Shown here: piece after piece, positions 24,635-34,448 of the stretch
Layout: each line of letters opens with the position of its first letter
Position numbering within the stretch: position 1 is the stretch's first letter
Assembly (NCBI GenBank): GCA_022711355.1
Contig: JAKLFE010000019.1
Span: 1-64,000, forward strand
Reading direction: 5' to 3'
Source of the DNA: Spirochaetota bacterium
Lineage (GTDB): Bacteria; Spirochaetota; Spirochaetia; Treponematales; Rectinemataceae
Length of the DNA stretch: 64,000 nt
Notes under the pieces: model-generated
What the model saw: only the letters and a program-made list of their open reading frames with translations
Told to the model about the DNA's origin: nothing
Database searches by the model: none
Made by a program: the position numbers and the translations under genes

Positions 24635-25648
24635 CTAACGCTCCAGCTTGGCCGTCCTGAGCTCCTCGACCAGGGCGGGGACTAGCTTGTTGGCGTCGGT
24701 CACGATGCCGACGTCGGCGAACTCGAAGATCGGGGCGTCGGGGTTCTTGTTGACCGCGACGATGTAGTCCGAGTCCTCCATGCCGGCGATGTGCTGGATC
24801 ATGCCCGAGATGCCCAGGGCGAGGTAGAGGTCCGGCCGCACGGTCTTGCCGGTCTGGCCGACCTGGCGGTCGGGCGCGGCCCATCCCGCGTCGACGACAG
24901 CGCGCGAGGCCGAGACCAGGCCGCCGAGCTCCTCGGCGAGGGGCGAGAGCTTGGCGTAGTTCTCGGGGCTGCCCAGGCCGCGGCCGCCGGAGACCAGGAC
25001 GCTCGCCTCCTCGATGTTCTTCCTCGCGGCCTTCTCCACGACGGCCTCGAGTATCTCCACGTTGAGGTCGGCCTTCTCGATCTTCACGTCCAGGCGGGAG
25101 ACCTCGCCCTTGCGGGAGGGGTCCTTGTCGAGCCTGCGCATGACGCCGGGGCGGACGGTGGACATCTGGGGCCGGTGCTCGGGGCAGACGATGGTCGCCA
25201 TGATGTTGCCGCCGAAGGCGGGCCGGGTCATCAGCAGGTTGTTCGTCGCGTCCTCGACCGCGAGGCCGGTGCAGTCGGCGGTGAGGCCGGTGTGCACGCG
25301 GGCCGACACGCGGGGCGCGAGGTCGCGGCCGATGGTGGTCGCGCCGACGAAGACCACGCCGGGCTTGCGCTCGCGGATGGCCTGGGTCAGGACCTTGGCG
25401 TAGGGCTCGGTCACGTAGGCCGCGAGCTCCGGCGCGTCGGCCACGACGACCTCGTCGGCCCCCGAGGCGATGAGGTCGGCGGCCTCGGCGTCCTTGATCC
25501 CGGAGCCGACGACCAGGGCGGCGAGGGGCTGGCCCAGCGCGTCGGCGATGGTCCGGCCGATGCCCAAGAGCTCGTAGGCGATCTTCTGGATCGTCCCGGC
25601 CCGCCGCTCGGCGAACACCAGGACGCCCTTGTACTCGGATATATCCAT
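24635..25648 (-). CDS. etfA: Electron transfer flavoprotein alpha subunit
   Basis: 337 aa. The C-terminal FAD-binding signature is present (LVSGGRGLGSPENY, SRAVVDAGWAAPDRQVGQTG, PDLYLALGISGMIQHIAGM, VAVNKNPDAPIFEFADVGIV). With EtfB it passes electrons to or from the acyl-CoA dehydrogenase; whether it bifurcates cannot be decided by eye. It lies 13 bp after etfB and is the last gene of the maoC-bcd-etfB-etfA string. The 121-bp GC-rich spacer to fabG holds nothing I recognise. Confidence 0.95.
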   Translation of the reverse strand: MDISEYKGVLVFAERRAGTIQKIAYELLGIGRTIADALGQPLAALVVGSGIKDAEAADLIASGADEVVVADAPELAAYVTEPYAKVLTQAIRERKPGVVFVGATTIGRDLAPRVSARVHTGLTADCTGLAVEDATNNLLMTRPAFGGNIMATIVCPEHRPQMSTVRPGVMRRLDKDPSRKGEVSRLDVKIEKADLNVEILEAVVEKAARKNIEEASVLVSGGRGLGSPENYAKLSPLAEELGGLVSASRAVVDAGWAAPDRQVGQTGKTVRPDLYLALGISGMIQHIAGMEDSDYIVAVNKNPDAPIFEFADVGIVTDANKLVPALVEELRTAKLER

Positions 25649-25660
25649 GTCGGTCCTCTC

Positions 25661-26446
25661 CTAGATGATGAACTTTTCCTTGAGGCGATCGACTATGAGC
25701 TTGGCGCCTTCCTTGGCGTCGAGCTCGTAGACCTTCCCGGCCGACTTGGCCCCCTTGGTGAAGGACTGCTTCACGCGGGTGGGGGAGCCCTTGAGGCCGA
25801 TGGACTGCGGATCGAGGCCGAGGTCGGCGAGGCCCCAGACCTTGATCTGCTTGCCATAGGCCTCGAAGGCGCCCGAGACCGACATGTAGCGGGGCGAGTT
25901 CATGTCGCGCAGGGCAGTCAGGAGGCAGGGCAGCTTCACGCGGATGCGCTGGTAGCCGTCCTCGAAGACACGCTTGACGACGACGCTCTTCTGGCCGGCC
26001 TCGAGGGAGAGCTCGCTGACGTAGCTCACCTGGGGCAGGCCGAGGTGCTCGGCGATCTGGGGCCCGACCTGGGCCGTGTCCCCGTCGATGGCCTGGCGGC
26101 CGCAGATCACGAGGTCGAAGGGCAGCTTGCGCAGGGCCGCGGCGATGGTGCTCGAGGTGGCCCAGGTGTCGGCCCCGCCGAAGGCGCGGTCGGACAGGAG
26201 GATGGCCTCGTCGGCGCCCATGGCGAGGGCCTCGCGCAGGGCGACGTCGGCCTGGGGCGGCCCCATCGACAGGACGGTGACGCGGGCCCCGGCGGAGTCC
26301 TTGAGGGCCAGGGCGGCCTCGAGGCCCGACTTGTCGTCGGGGTTGATGATGCTCGGGATGCCTTCGCGGATCAGGGTGCCCGTGGCCGGGTCGATCTTGA
26401 CCTCGGTGGTGTCCGGCACCTGCTTCATGCAGACGACGATGTTCAT
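25661..26446 (-). CDS. etfB: Electron transfer flavoprotein beta subunit
   Basis: 261 aa. Typical EtfB start MNIVVCMKQVPDTTEVKIDP, then SIINPDDKSGLEAALAL, CGRQAIDGDTAQVGPQIAEH and LPCLLTALRDMNSPRYMS. It forms the heterodimer with EtfA and lies 25 bp after bcd. The AMP/FAD-site motif DGDTAQVGPQ is intact. Confidence 0.95.
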   Translation of the reverse strand: MNIVVCMKQVPDTTEVKIDPATGTLIREGIPSIINPDDKSGLEAALALKDSAGARVTVLSMGPPQADVALREALAMGADEAILLSDRAFGGADTWATSSTIAAALRKLPFDLVICGRQAIDGDTAQVGPQIAEHLGLPQVSYVSELSLEAGQKSVVVKRVFEDGYQRIRVKLPCLLTALRDMNSPRYMSVSGAFEAYGKQIKVWGLADLGLDPQSIGLKGSPTRVKQSFTKGAKSAGKVYELDAKEGAKLIVDRLKEKFII

Positions 26447-26471
26447 GTCTCGGTTCTCCTTCGGTTACGCG

Positions 26472-27611
<1,140 letters not shown>

Positions 27612-27633
27612 GTCTCCACCTCGTAATAATCTG

Positions 27634-27690
27634 ATGAGAGGCGATTCACCTCTTTGCTACGGGTATACAAGTACCGCATTCGGTCCTTAA
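27634..27690 (-). promoter_or_regulatory. bcd promoter and TetR-type operator
   Basis: On the minus strand, TTAAGG (27690-27685), a 17-bp spacer and TATACC (27667-27662) precede the operator ATGAGAGGCGATTCACCTC (given in plus orientation, 27634-27652). Its outer arms AGAGG/CCTCT are inverted. It matches the fabG site at 17 of 19 positions. Confidence 0.6.
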
Positions 27691-27697
27691 AAGAGCT

Positions 27698-28129
27698 TCA
27701 CGCTTTGGAGGGGACGAGGAGGGTGGCTTCGCCCTCGATGACGAGCGCGCCCTGCACCGTGCAGGTGGTCTTGAAGGTCACGAACTGCTTTTCAGGAACG
27801 AGGGAGATCGCCTCCACCCGGGCGGTCACGGTGTCGCCGATCCGCACCGGCGCCTTAAACTTGAGGCTCTGAGCGACGTAGATGCAGCCGGGGCCCGGGA
27901 GCCTGGTGCCGAAGACGGTGGAGATGAAGGCGGCGGAGAGCATGCCATGGGCAATGCGTCCCTTGAACATCGTGCCCTTCGCGTAGTCCTCGTCGATGTG
28001 GACCGGATTGAAGTCCCCCGAAAAACCGGCAAAGGCGGCAATGTCGGACTCGGTCACTGTCTTCGAGAAGCTCGCGGACATGCCGACCTGTATCTCCTCG
28101 AAGCCATATCTCGTAATTCCTTCACTCAC
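27698..28129 (-). CDS. MaoC-like (R)-specific enoyl-CoA hydratase
   Basis: 143 aa from a GTG at 28129 with GAGGAAG upstream. Single hot-dog domain with the hydratase-2 dyad in GDFNPVHIDEDYA (Asp and His) and RIAHGMLSAAFISTVFG, as in PhaJ. It should interconvert (R)-3-hydroxybutyryl-CoA and crotonyl-CoA, matching the FabG-type reductase. It could alternatively serve as the missing 3-aminobutyryl-CoA ammonia-lyase, since Kal is also a hot-dog protein; that is speculation. It lies upstream of bcd on the same strand. Confidence 0.85.
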   Translation of the reverse strand: MSEGITRYGFEEIQVGMSASFSKTVTESDIAAFAGFSGDFNPVHIDEDYAKGTMFKGRIAHGMLSAAFISTVFGTRLPGPGCIYVAQSLKFKAPVRIGDTVTARVEAISLVPEKQFVTFKTTCTVQGALVIEGEATLLVPSKA

Positions 28130-28320
28130 AGTGTCTTCCTCTTATAAAGCGCCAACCTGCCGGGCCTATCGCCCCGGGATAGCCCGAGCCGGCCTCGCGC
28201 TGCGTCCGTTCCGGCTCGGGTCGCGGAAAGGCTAGCCACGAGCCTCGCTGTTTGTCAAGCATTTTTTATCTATTTATTTCCCCTTTGACCCGTGCGGCTG
28301 AGGGCGGCTACACTCGCCCC

Positions 28321-28938
28321 ATGCATTACACTCCGAAGACCAGGCGGGGCGAGGAGACGAAGGAGAAGCTCCTCGAGGCCGCGGAGCGCTGCTTCAGCGA
28401 AAAAGGCTATTTCCAGACCATGATCTCGGACATCACCGGCCTGGCCGAGACCGCGCCGGGAACCTTCTATATTTATTTCGAGGACAAGCTCTCGGTCTTC
28501 CGCTACCTTATGGACGACCTCTCCCGCCGCCTCCGGGAGCGGGTCCATGCCGCCCTCGAGCGCAGCTCCTCCCGCCTCGACGCCGAGGAACTCGGCGTGC
28601 GGGAGTTCTTCAAGTTCGTCGCCGAGCACAAGGGCCTGTACCGCATCGTCTGGGACGCCCAGTTCGTCGACACCGAGGCCTTCACGGCCTACTACGAGGG
28701 CTTCGCCCATGCCTACCAGCGCCGCCTCGGCCAGGCCGAGGCCAAAGGCGAGGTGCGGGACCTCGACCTCGTCGCCCTCTCGTACAGCCTAATCGGCATA
28801 GCCAACTTCGTCGCCCTCAAGTACGTCATCTTCGAGGACGGCGACGTCCCCGAATCGGCCATCAAGGCCGTCGTCACCCTCCTCTCCCAGGGAGCCATCC
28901 TCCCCCCATCTCCCGAGGGCCAGTCCCCGCGCCCCTGA
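28321..28938 (+). CDS. TetR-family transcriptional regulator
   Basis: 205 aa from the ATG at 28321; the frame is open further upstream through A/T-rich promoter DNA. The N-terminal helix-turn-helix is RRGEETKEKLLEAAERCFSE, KGYFQTMISDITGLAETAPG, TFYIYFEDK. The C-terminal domain resembles those of TetR regulators near acyl-CoA genes. It is divergent from maoC and 98 bp upstream of the symporter operon, so it may control either. The 191-bp spacer between it and maoC holds T-rich promoter-like DNA but no gene. Confidence 0.85.
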   Translation: MHYTPKTRRGEETKEKLLEAAERCFSEKGYFQTMISDITGLAETAPGTFYIYFEDKLSVFRYLMDDLSRRLRERVHAALERSSSRLDAEELGVREFFKFVAEHKGLYRIVWDAQFVDTEAFTAYYEGFAHAYQRRLGQAEAKGEVRDLDLVALSYSLIGIANFVALKYVIFEDGDVPESAIKAVVTLLSQGAILPPSPEGQSPRP

Positions 28939-28972
28939 TCTCCGATTCGAGTTTTTTTTCTCTACTTTTTTA

Positions 28973-29020
28973 TTGACAGGATGCTGAATGCGCTTCAGAA
29001 TATGAAAACTGATTCATTAT
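28973..29020 (+). promoter_or_regulatory. Promoter and possible operator of the symporter operon
   Basis: TTGACA at 28973-28978 follows a T-rich tract. A -10-like CAGAAT or AGAATA lies 17-18 bp downstream. ACTGATTCATTATTCATG follows and shares TGATTCA with the fabG and bcd operators. Confidence 0.45.
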
Positions 29021-29036
29021 TCATGTAGGAGGCAAT

Positions 29037-29483
29037 ATGGAGCGAAAGCAGACCGCGCTCGTGCTGTCCATCGGACTGCTCTGGCCGGTCATCATGGTCC
29101 TGGGCTGGAAGGGCGCCTACCTTCCGGCGATGATCCTCTCGGTACTCCTCATGTTCGCCCACCTCATTCTGGGCGCCATGCACGAGGGCAAGGTCGACCC
29201 GGTCTTCCTCGCCTATCCCATCCTGGCCTGGGCAGCCCTGTGGATCCTCAGCTTCGTCCTCTCGGCCTACTACGCGGATCTCTTCCGCGGGACGGCGCCG
29301 AGCTTCTCGATCCTCGGCTTCCACCCCTCCTTCGCCTGGACGGTCCTGACCTACTGGATCGGCGGCATCCTGACCCTCTCGGTCGGGTACTACCTCCTGC
29401 GGGACCGCTGGCTCTCCGAGGAGACCTGGAGCAAGTTCAAGAGCGACATCGCGGAAATCCGCAAAGCGGGAGGCAAGGCGTGA
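29037..29483 (+). CDS. Small membrane protein, companion of SSS symporter
   Basis: 148 aa with about four hydrophobic segments (ALVLSIGLLWPVIMVLGW, AMILSVLLMFAHLILGA, YPILAWAALWILSFVLSAYY, WTVLTYWIGGILTLSVGYYL) and a charged C-terminus. Its TGA overlaps the GTG start of the symporter gene, so it is translationally coupled to it. Some SSS symporters have small partner proteins; I do not recognise a named family. The RBS TAGGAGG lies 5-6 nt before the ATG. Confidence 0.65.
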   Translation: MERKQTALVLSIGLLWPVIMVLGWKGAYLPAMILSVLLMFAHLILGAMHEGKVDPVFLAYPILAWAALWILSFVLSAYYADLFRGTAPSFSILGFHPSFAWTVLTYWIGGILTLSVGYYLLRDRWLSEETWSKFKSDIAEIRKAGGKA

Positions 29484-30997
29484 GCACCGGAGCCAAGATC
29501 CTGATCGTCGGCTTCTCCTTCGCCACGATCGTCGTATCCTTCCTCATCGGCGTCTGGGCCAAGAAGAAGGCCGATACCGCCCAGGCCTTCTTCGGCGGCA
29601 CCGCCCTTTTCGGGCCCGTGGTCGTCGGCCTCTCCACCATGGCCGCCGTGGCCAGCGCCTTCGCCGTCATCGGCATCCCGGGCATCATCTACGCCACCGG
29701 CAACCCGATGACCTTCTGGATGCTCTCCTCGGCCGCCTTCGGCATGGCCTACATCATCCTGGGCAAGAAGGTCCGCGCGATGGCCGAGCTCGGCCCCGTC
29801 TCGAGCCTCGGCGACATCTCCGACCTCCGCTTCGACAAGAGCCGCTACATCAAGGCGGTGATGAGCCTCGTCCTCTTCCTCGGCTGCATCGCCTACCTCG
29901 CGGCCCAGATCAAGGGCGTCTCCGAGATGTTCGCCCACATCCTCGGCTGGAACTACTACGTCACCGGCTTCCTCATCTTCGGCGTCCTGATCGCCTACAT
30001 GATCATCGGCGGCGAGGCCGGCGGCATCATGACCCAGGCCTTCCAGGGCCTGATCATGGCCGTGGCGAGCGTCATCATCATCGTCGGCTTCTTCGTGGTG
30101 ACCGGGGGCTTCGGCAAGGTCCTCGAGGCCGCGGCGGCGGCCGGGACCCTGACCAACGGGCCCGTGACCAAGAAGCTCTCGGCCGATTTCCTGAACGCCT
30201 GGGGCGTCCTCCCCGGCCAGGTCTCCATGGTCTACATGCTCATCCCCATCCTCGGTACCGTGGGCCAGCCCCAGGTCCTCACCCGCATGTACGCCTTGAA
30301 GAACCCCCGCGACATGCCCCGCCTCGGCCTCTGGGCCGCCGTCTCCCACGCCTTCGTCGGCTTCCTCGCCGTCGTCATGGGCTTCGGCGCCATCTACCTC
30401 GTGGCGACCGGCAAGGTGCCGCCCCTCGCCAAGGCCGACACCGCCGCCTTCGTCTACGCCGACTCCCTCGGCGCCTGGGCCCAGCTCCTCTTCTACGCCA
30501 CGGCCCTCGCCGCCGCCATGTCCTCGGCTTCGATGTTCCTCTCCCTCTCCGCCGGGATCATCGCCAAGGACCTGCCCGAGGCCCTCGGCATGCGCAAGCC
30601 CAGCGACAAGGAGCAGATCTCCCGCTTCCGAGTGATGATGGGCGTCCTCGGCGTCATCTCCGTCGCCGTGGCCCTGACGAACGACTCCATGGTCGCCATC
30701 CTCGGCACCTTCGGCTGGGGCACCCTGATGTCGGCGACCTTCCCGGTCTTCGTCCTTGGCCTCTTGTGGAAGGGCGCGAGCAAGGAGGGGGTGGCCTGCG
30801 GCATCAGCGTGGCCCTCGTCCTCAACATCCTCTGCTTCGCCCTCGTGCAGCAGAAGTTCAAGTTCCCGGGCGGCATGCCCTGGTATTTCAACGTCATCGT
30901 CGCCTCGATCGTCGTCACCATCCTCGTCTCCCTCTTCACCAAGGGGGCGGCCGGGAAGAACCTCGACAAGGCGGTCGAGAAGGTCATAGAACTGTAG
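29480..30997 (+). CDS. Sodium:solute symporter (SSS family)
   Basis: 505 aa from a GTG at 29480. About 13 membrane segments with SSS hallmarks: VGLSTMAAVASAFAVIGIPG, FLGCIAYLAAQIKGVSEM, GGEAGGIMTQAFQGLIM, and GQPQVLTRMYALKNPRDM. It resembles the monocarboxylate/pantothenate branch. The substrate is probably a carboxylate, given the acyl-CoA ligase and flavoprotein genes that follow, but an amino-acid substrate cannot be excluded. Confidence 0.85.
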   Translation: MSTGAKILIVGFSFATIVVSFLIGVWAKKKADTAQAFFGGTALFGPVVVGLSTMAAVASAFAVIGIPGIIYATGNPMTFWMLSSAAFGMAYIILGKKVRAMAELGPVSSLGDISDLRFDKSRYIKAVMSLVLFLGCIAYLAAQIKGVSEMFAHILGWNYYVTGFLIFGVLIAYMIIGGEAGGIMTQAFQGLIMAVASVIIIVGFFVVTGGFGKVLEAAAAAGTLTNGPVTKKLSADFLNAWGVLPGQVSMVYMLIPILGTVGQPQVLTRMYALKNPRDMPRLGLWAAVSHAFVGFLAVVMGFGAIYLVATGKVPPLAKADTAAFVYADSLGAWAQLLFYATALAAAMSSASMFLSLSAGIIAKDLPEALGMRKPSDKEQISRFRVMMGVLGVISVAVALTNDSMVAILGTFGWGTLMSATFPVFVLGLLWKGASKEGVACGISVALVLNILCFALVQQKFKFPGGMPWYFNVIVASIVVTILVSLFTKGAAGKNLDKAVEKVIEL

Positions 30998-31010
30998 GCG
31001 AAATGCGCGT

Positions 31011-31048
31011 CTCGCCCGAGGGAGCCGTCCGGCTCCCTCGCGGGCGAG
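31011..31048 (+). other. Strong intercistronic hairpin after symporter gene
   Basis: CTCGCCCG AGGGAGCC / GGCTCCCT CGCGGGCGAG forms a long GC-rich stem 14 nt after the symporter stop, with no U-run. It may stabilise the upstream mRNA or attenuate the downstream genes. Confidence 0.6.
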
Positions 31049-31104
31049 GCCAGGGGGCCCCTCCCGGGAGCGGGTCCCCGCCGCGAAGGCATAGGAGCGT
31101 GCGA

Positions 31105-31725
31105 ATGAAAGCAGTAGGGATAAGCGGGAGCCCCCGCGAGAAGAGCAACTCGCGGAGCTACCTGGAGTTCACCTTGAAGGCCCTCGAGGAGCGCGGGATC
31201 GGGACCGAGCTCGTCGACCTGCGGGGGCTGCGCGTCGAGGAGTGCCACGGCTGCTACTCCTGCGCCAAGAGCCGCGAGTGCGCCGTCAAGGACGACTTCC
31301 AGGCCGTCTTCGCCACGATGCGCGAGGCCGACGCCATCCTCATCGCCGCCCCGGTCTACCACGCCTCGATCCCCGGCAAGCTCAAGGGCCTCCTGGACCG
31401 CGCGGGCTTCCTCGGCCGCTGGACCGCCAACGACATAGCGGCGGGCCAGGGCTCGGCCGGCTACCAGTGGAAGGGCACCGCCTTCTCCGGGAAGGTCGGC
31501 GCGCCCATCACGGTTGCCCGCCGCGCCGGCCACGCCTTCGCCTTCGCCCAGCTCCTTCTGTGGTACGGCGTGAACGACTTCGTCGTCTCCGGCTCGCACT
31601 ACTGGAACGTGGGAGTCGCCGGCAAGGGCGGGGCGGTCAACCCCGAGGAGGACCAGGAGGCCTACGGCATCCTCGCCCACCAGGCCGAGAACATCGCGGC
31701 CCTGCTCAAGAAGATCCGCGCCTAA
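31105..31725 (+). CDS. NADPH-dependent FMN reductase-like iron-sulfur flavoprotein
   Basis: 206 aa. Flavodoxin-like fold: FMN phosphate loop GISGSPREKSNSRS and the flavin loop APVYHASIPGKLKGLLDRAG. The cysteine motif CHGCYSCAKSREC (C-x2-C-x2-C-x5-C) is the cluster site of Isf-type proteins. It is probably a cytosolic redox partner of unknown substrate. The ATG at 31105 has AGGAG 7 nt upstream. Confidence 0.8.
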   Translation: MKAVGISGSPREKSNSRSYLEFTLKALEERGIGTELVDLRGLRVEECHGCYSCAKSRECAVKDDFQAVFATMREADAILIAAPVYHASIPGKLKGLLDRAGFLGRWTANDIAAGQGSAGYQWKGTAFSGKVGAPITVARRAGHAFAFAQLLLWYGVNDFVVSGSHYWNVGVAGKGGAVNPEEDQEAYGILAHQAENIAALLKKIRA

Positions 31726-31738
31726 GGAGGGCAGCCCG

Positions 31739-33319
31739 ATGAACCCGAGTCCCGAAAGCGCCTGGATAGGCAACTACTCGTACTTCCGCGCGAGGACGAG
31801 CCCCGGCAAGGTCGCGCTGACCGACCTCGACGACGGCCGCTCCTTCACCTATCGCCAGCTCGACGAGCGCTCGAACCGCCTGGCCTCCTTCCTCCGCGAC
31901 GAGTGGGGGATCGGGAGGGGCGACCGCTTCGCCTTCCTCTCGCGCAACCGCGTCGAGCTCGTCGACGCCCTCTTCGCCGCCGGCAAGCTCGGAGCCATAC
32001 TGGTGCCGTACAACGTGCGGCTCTCGGTCGACGAGCTGGCCGCCCTCGTCGCGGACGAGGGCCCCCGGGCCCTCTTCTACGAGGAGTGCTTCGAGCAGAC
32101 CGTCGCCCAGCTCAGGGGCAAGGCGAATATCGAGCGCTACCTGCGCCTGGGCGAGAGGCGCGGCTCGCCGGCCGACGAGTACGCCGCGGTCGAGTCCCGC
32201 CCGAGGGCCGAGCCCGTCTCCTGCCCGGGCCTCTCCGAGGACGACATCTTCATGCTCATCCACACCGGCGGCACCACGGGCATACCCAAGGCCGCCATGC
32301 TCTCGCACCGCTGCGTCCTTTTCAACGCGTTGAGCGAAATAGTAACCTGGCGCCTCACCGACGCTGATTCCTCCCACATACTCCTGCCCCTCTTCCATAC
32401 CGGCGGCTGGAACCTCCTCACCATCCCCCTCCTCGTGGCCGGCGGCCGGGTCATCCTGAACCGCCAGTTCGACCCCAAGCAGAGCATCGAGGTCATCCAG
32501 CGCGAGAGGACCACCACGGTCTTCGGCGCGGCGACGATCTTCCGCATGATCCAGGAGCGGCCGGAGTTCGAGAAGGCCGATTTCTCCTCGGTGCGCTGGA
32601 TGATGGCCGGGGCCGCCCCCACGCCCATCCAGGTCATGGAGGCCTACTGGAAGCGGGAGATCCCCTTCGCCCTCGGCTACGGCATGACCGAGGCCGGCCC
32701 CAACAACCTCTCCGCCCCGGCCGACCAGATGAGCTTCGGCCAGATGCGCGAGAAGTTCGCCTCCGTGGGCAAGCCCTTCTTCTTCGCCCAGATGCGCATC
32801 GTCGACGACGAGGGCCGGGACGTGCCGGCCGGGCAGAACGGCGAGCTCATCTGGAGCGGGCCGCAGATCTTCTCCGGCTACTGGAACAAGCCCGAGGCCA
32901 CGAGGGAGACCCTGCGCGAGGGCTGGGTCTACACCGGCGACATCGCCGCGCAGGACGCGGACGGCTTCGTCTACATCGTGGGCCGCAAGAAGAACATGTA
33001 CATCTCCGGCGGCGAGAACGTCTTCCCGCCCGAGATCGAGAAGGTCCTCTACGAGATTCCAGAGATCCACGAGGTCTGCGTCATCGGCGTGCCCGACGAG
33101 AAGTGGGGCGAGGTGGGCAAGGCCGTCGTGGCCCTGAAGCCAGGCGCCTCCATCGACAAGGCCCGAATCCTGGCCGCCCTCCAGGCCAAGCTCGCCAAGT
33201 ACAAGGTGCCCAAGTACCTCGCCTTCGTGAAGGCGGTGCCGAAGAACAGCGTGGGCAAGATCGTGTCGAGCGAGGCGCAGAAGCTCTACGGCAAGCCGGT
33301 CGACGAGGACCTCCGCTGA
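31739..33319 (+). CDS. AMP-forming acyl-CoA synthetase
   Basis: 526 aa. AMP-binding signature HTGGTTGIPKAAML, adenylate motif GYGMTEAGP, hinge VYTGDIAAQDADGFVYIVGR, NMYISGGENVFPPEIE and the C-terminal catalytic lysine in NSVGKI. It activates a carboxylic acid to its CoA ester; chain length is not readable. AAGGAGG lies upstream, and the gene overlaps the KAS III-like gene in TGATG. It is probably the activation step for the acid imported by the symporter. Confidence 0.9.
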   Translation: MNPSPESAWIGNYSYFRARTSPGKVALTDLDDGRSFTYRQLDERSNRLASFLRDEWGIGRGDRFAFLSRNRVELVDALFAAGKLGAILVPYNVRLSVDELAALVADEGPRALFYEECFEQTVAQLRGKANIERYLRLGERRGSPADEYAAVESRPRAEPVSCPGLSEDDIFMLIHTGGTTGIPKAAMLSHRCVLFNALSEIVTWRLTDADSSHILLPLFHTGGWNLLTIPLLVAGGRVILNRQFDPKQSIEVIQRERTTTVFGAATIFRMIQERPEFEKADFSSVRWMMAGAAPTPIQVMEAYWKREIPFALGYGMTEAGPNNLSAPADQMSFGQMREKFASVGKPFFFAQMRIVDDEGRDVPAGQNGELIWSGPQIFSGYWNKPEATRETLREGWVYTGDIAAQDADGFVYIVGRKKNMYISGGENVFPPEIEKVLYEIPEIHEVCVIGVPDEKWGEVGKAVVALKPGASIDKARILAALQAKLAKYKVPKYLAFVKAVPKNSVGKIVSSEAQKLYGKPVDEDLR

Positions 33320-34341
33320 TGGCCGCGGATCCGAAGCCCAGGGTCGGGATCGAGCGGCTCGCCTACTACGTGCCGCCCGAGATCCAGACGAGCGAGTACA
33401 TCGCCGCGGCCTCGGGGATCCCCCGGGACGTTATAGAGCAGAAGTTCGGCATCAAGCAGCGGCACAAGGCGGGGCCGGGGGAGCAGGTCTCCGACATGGG
33501 CCTCGAGGCCTGCCGCCGCGCCCTGGGCGACCTCGACCCGGGGAAGCTCGACCTGGTGGTCTACTGCGGCAGCGAGTACAAGGACTACTACCTGTACAAC
33601 CTCGCGGCCCACGTGGCCGAGCGCCTGGGGGCGCGCAACGCGAACGCCTTCGAGATCCACAGTCTCTGCTCCTGCGGCGTGTGGTCCCTCAAGGTGCTCA
33701 AGTCGATGATGCTCGCCGATCCCGAGCTGCGCAACGTCCTTTTGTTCACCTCCTCCAAGGAGACCGACGTCGTCGACCTCTCGAACCAGCGGAGCCGCTT
33801 CATGTTCAACTTCGGCGACGGGGCCGCCGCGGCCCTGCTCAGGCGGGACGGGGAGCGGAACATCATCCTCGAGACGAGGATGATCACCGACGGCCGCTTC
33901 GCCGCCGACGTGGCGGTCTACGGCGTGGGCTCCAGGAACTGGCACAGGCTCGATAGCCTCGACCGCTCCCAGCGCAGCCTCGACCTGGCCGATCCCGCCT
34001 CCATGAAGGAGCGCCTCGACCCCATCTCCCTGGGCAACTTCTGCTCGGTGGTCGCGGACGCGGCCGCGCGCTCGGGCTACGAGGGCAAGATCGACTTCCT
34101 CGCCCCCATCTTCATGAAGCGCTCGATCCTCGGGGGCATCCTCTCGAACCTGGGCCTGAGGGAGGAGCAGACCTTCGTCCTCGAGGACTTCGGCCACTGC
34201 CAGTCGGCCGACGCCTACATAGCCTGCGTCGAGGGCGAGAAGGCCGGCCGGCTCAAGGACGGGGACCTCGCCGTGCTCTTCGGGGCCGGCACCGGCTACA
34301 CCTGGGCCGCGACCGCGGTCAAGTGGGGCCCGGCGGACTGA
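33319..34341 (+). CDS. 3-oxoacyl-ACP synthase III-like condensing enzyme
   Basis: 340 aa from the ATG at 33319, which overlaps the ligase stop. Thiolase-fold KAS III features: N-terminal YYVPPEIQTSEYIAAASGIP, the likely active-site cysteine in HSLCSCGV, FNFGDGAAAALL, and the C-terminal VLFGAGTGYTWAA. The usual His/Asn of FabH are not in canonical spacing (the DFGHCQSAD region may supply the His), so it may be a specialised condensing or acyl-transfer enzyme rather than housekeeping FabH. It follows a ligase, so it may use that CoA product. Confidence 0.75.
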   Translation: MAADPKPRVGIERLAYYVPPEIQTSEYIAAASGIPRDVIEQKFGIKQRHKAGPGEQVSDMGLEACRRALGDLDPGKLDLVVYCGSEYKDYYLYNLAAHVAERLGARNANAFEIHSLCSCGVWSLKVLKSMMLADPELRNVLLFTSSKETDVVDLSNQRSRFMFNFGDGAAAALLRRDGERNIILETRMITDGRFAADVAVYGVGSRNWHRLDSLDRSQRSLDLADPASMKERLDPISLGNFCSVVADAAARSGYEGKIDFLAPIFMKRSILGGILSNLGLREEQTFVLEDFGHCQSADAYIACVEGEKAGRLKDGDLAVLFGAGTGYTWAATAVKWGPAD

Positions 34342-34390
34342 GGCCGCCCCGGGCGGCCGCGTGGCTCGCCGAGCCCGCGAGCCCGCCCCT

Positions 34391-34426
34391 AAAAAAGCGA
34401 GAGCCCGTCCGCGAGGACGGGCTCTC
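34391..34426 (-). terminator. Intrinsic terminator after atoE
   Basis: A perfect 12-bp stem GAGAGCCCGTCC / GGACGGGCTCTC with a 4-nt loop is followed on the minus strand by GC then TTTTTT. It lies between the convergent atoE and KAS III-like genes. Confidence 0.9.
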
Positions 34427-34448
34427 TTCGTCTGCGCGGGCTCCCCGA

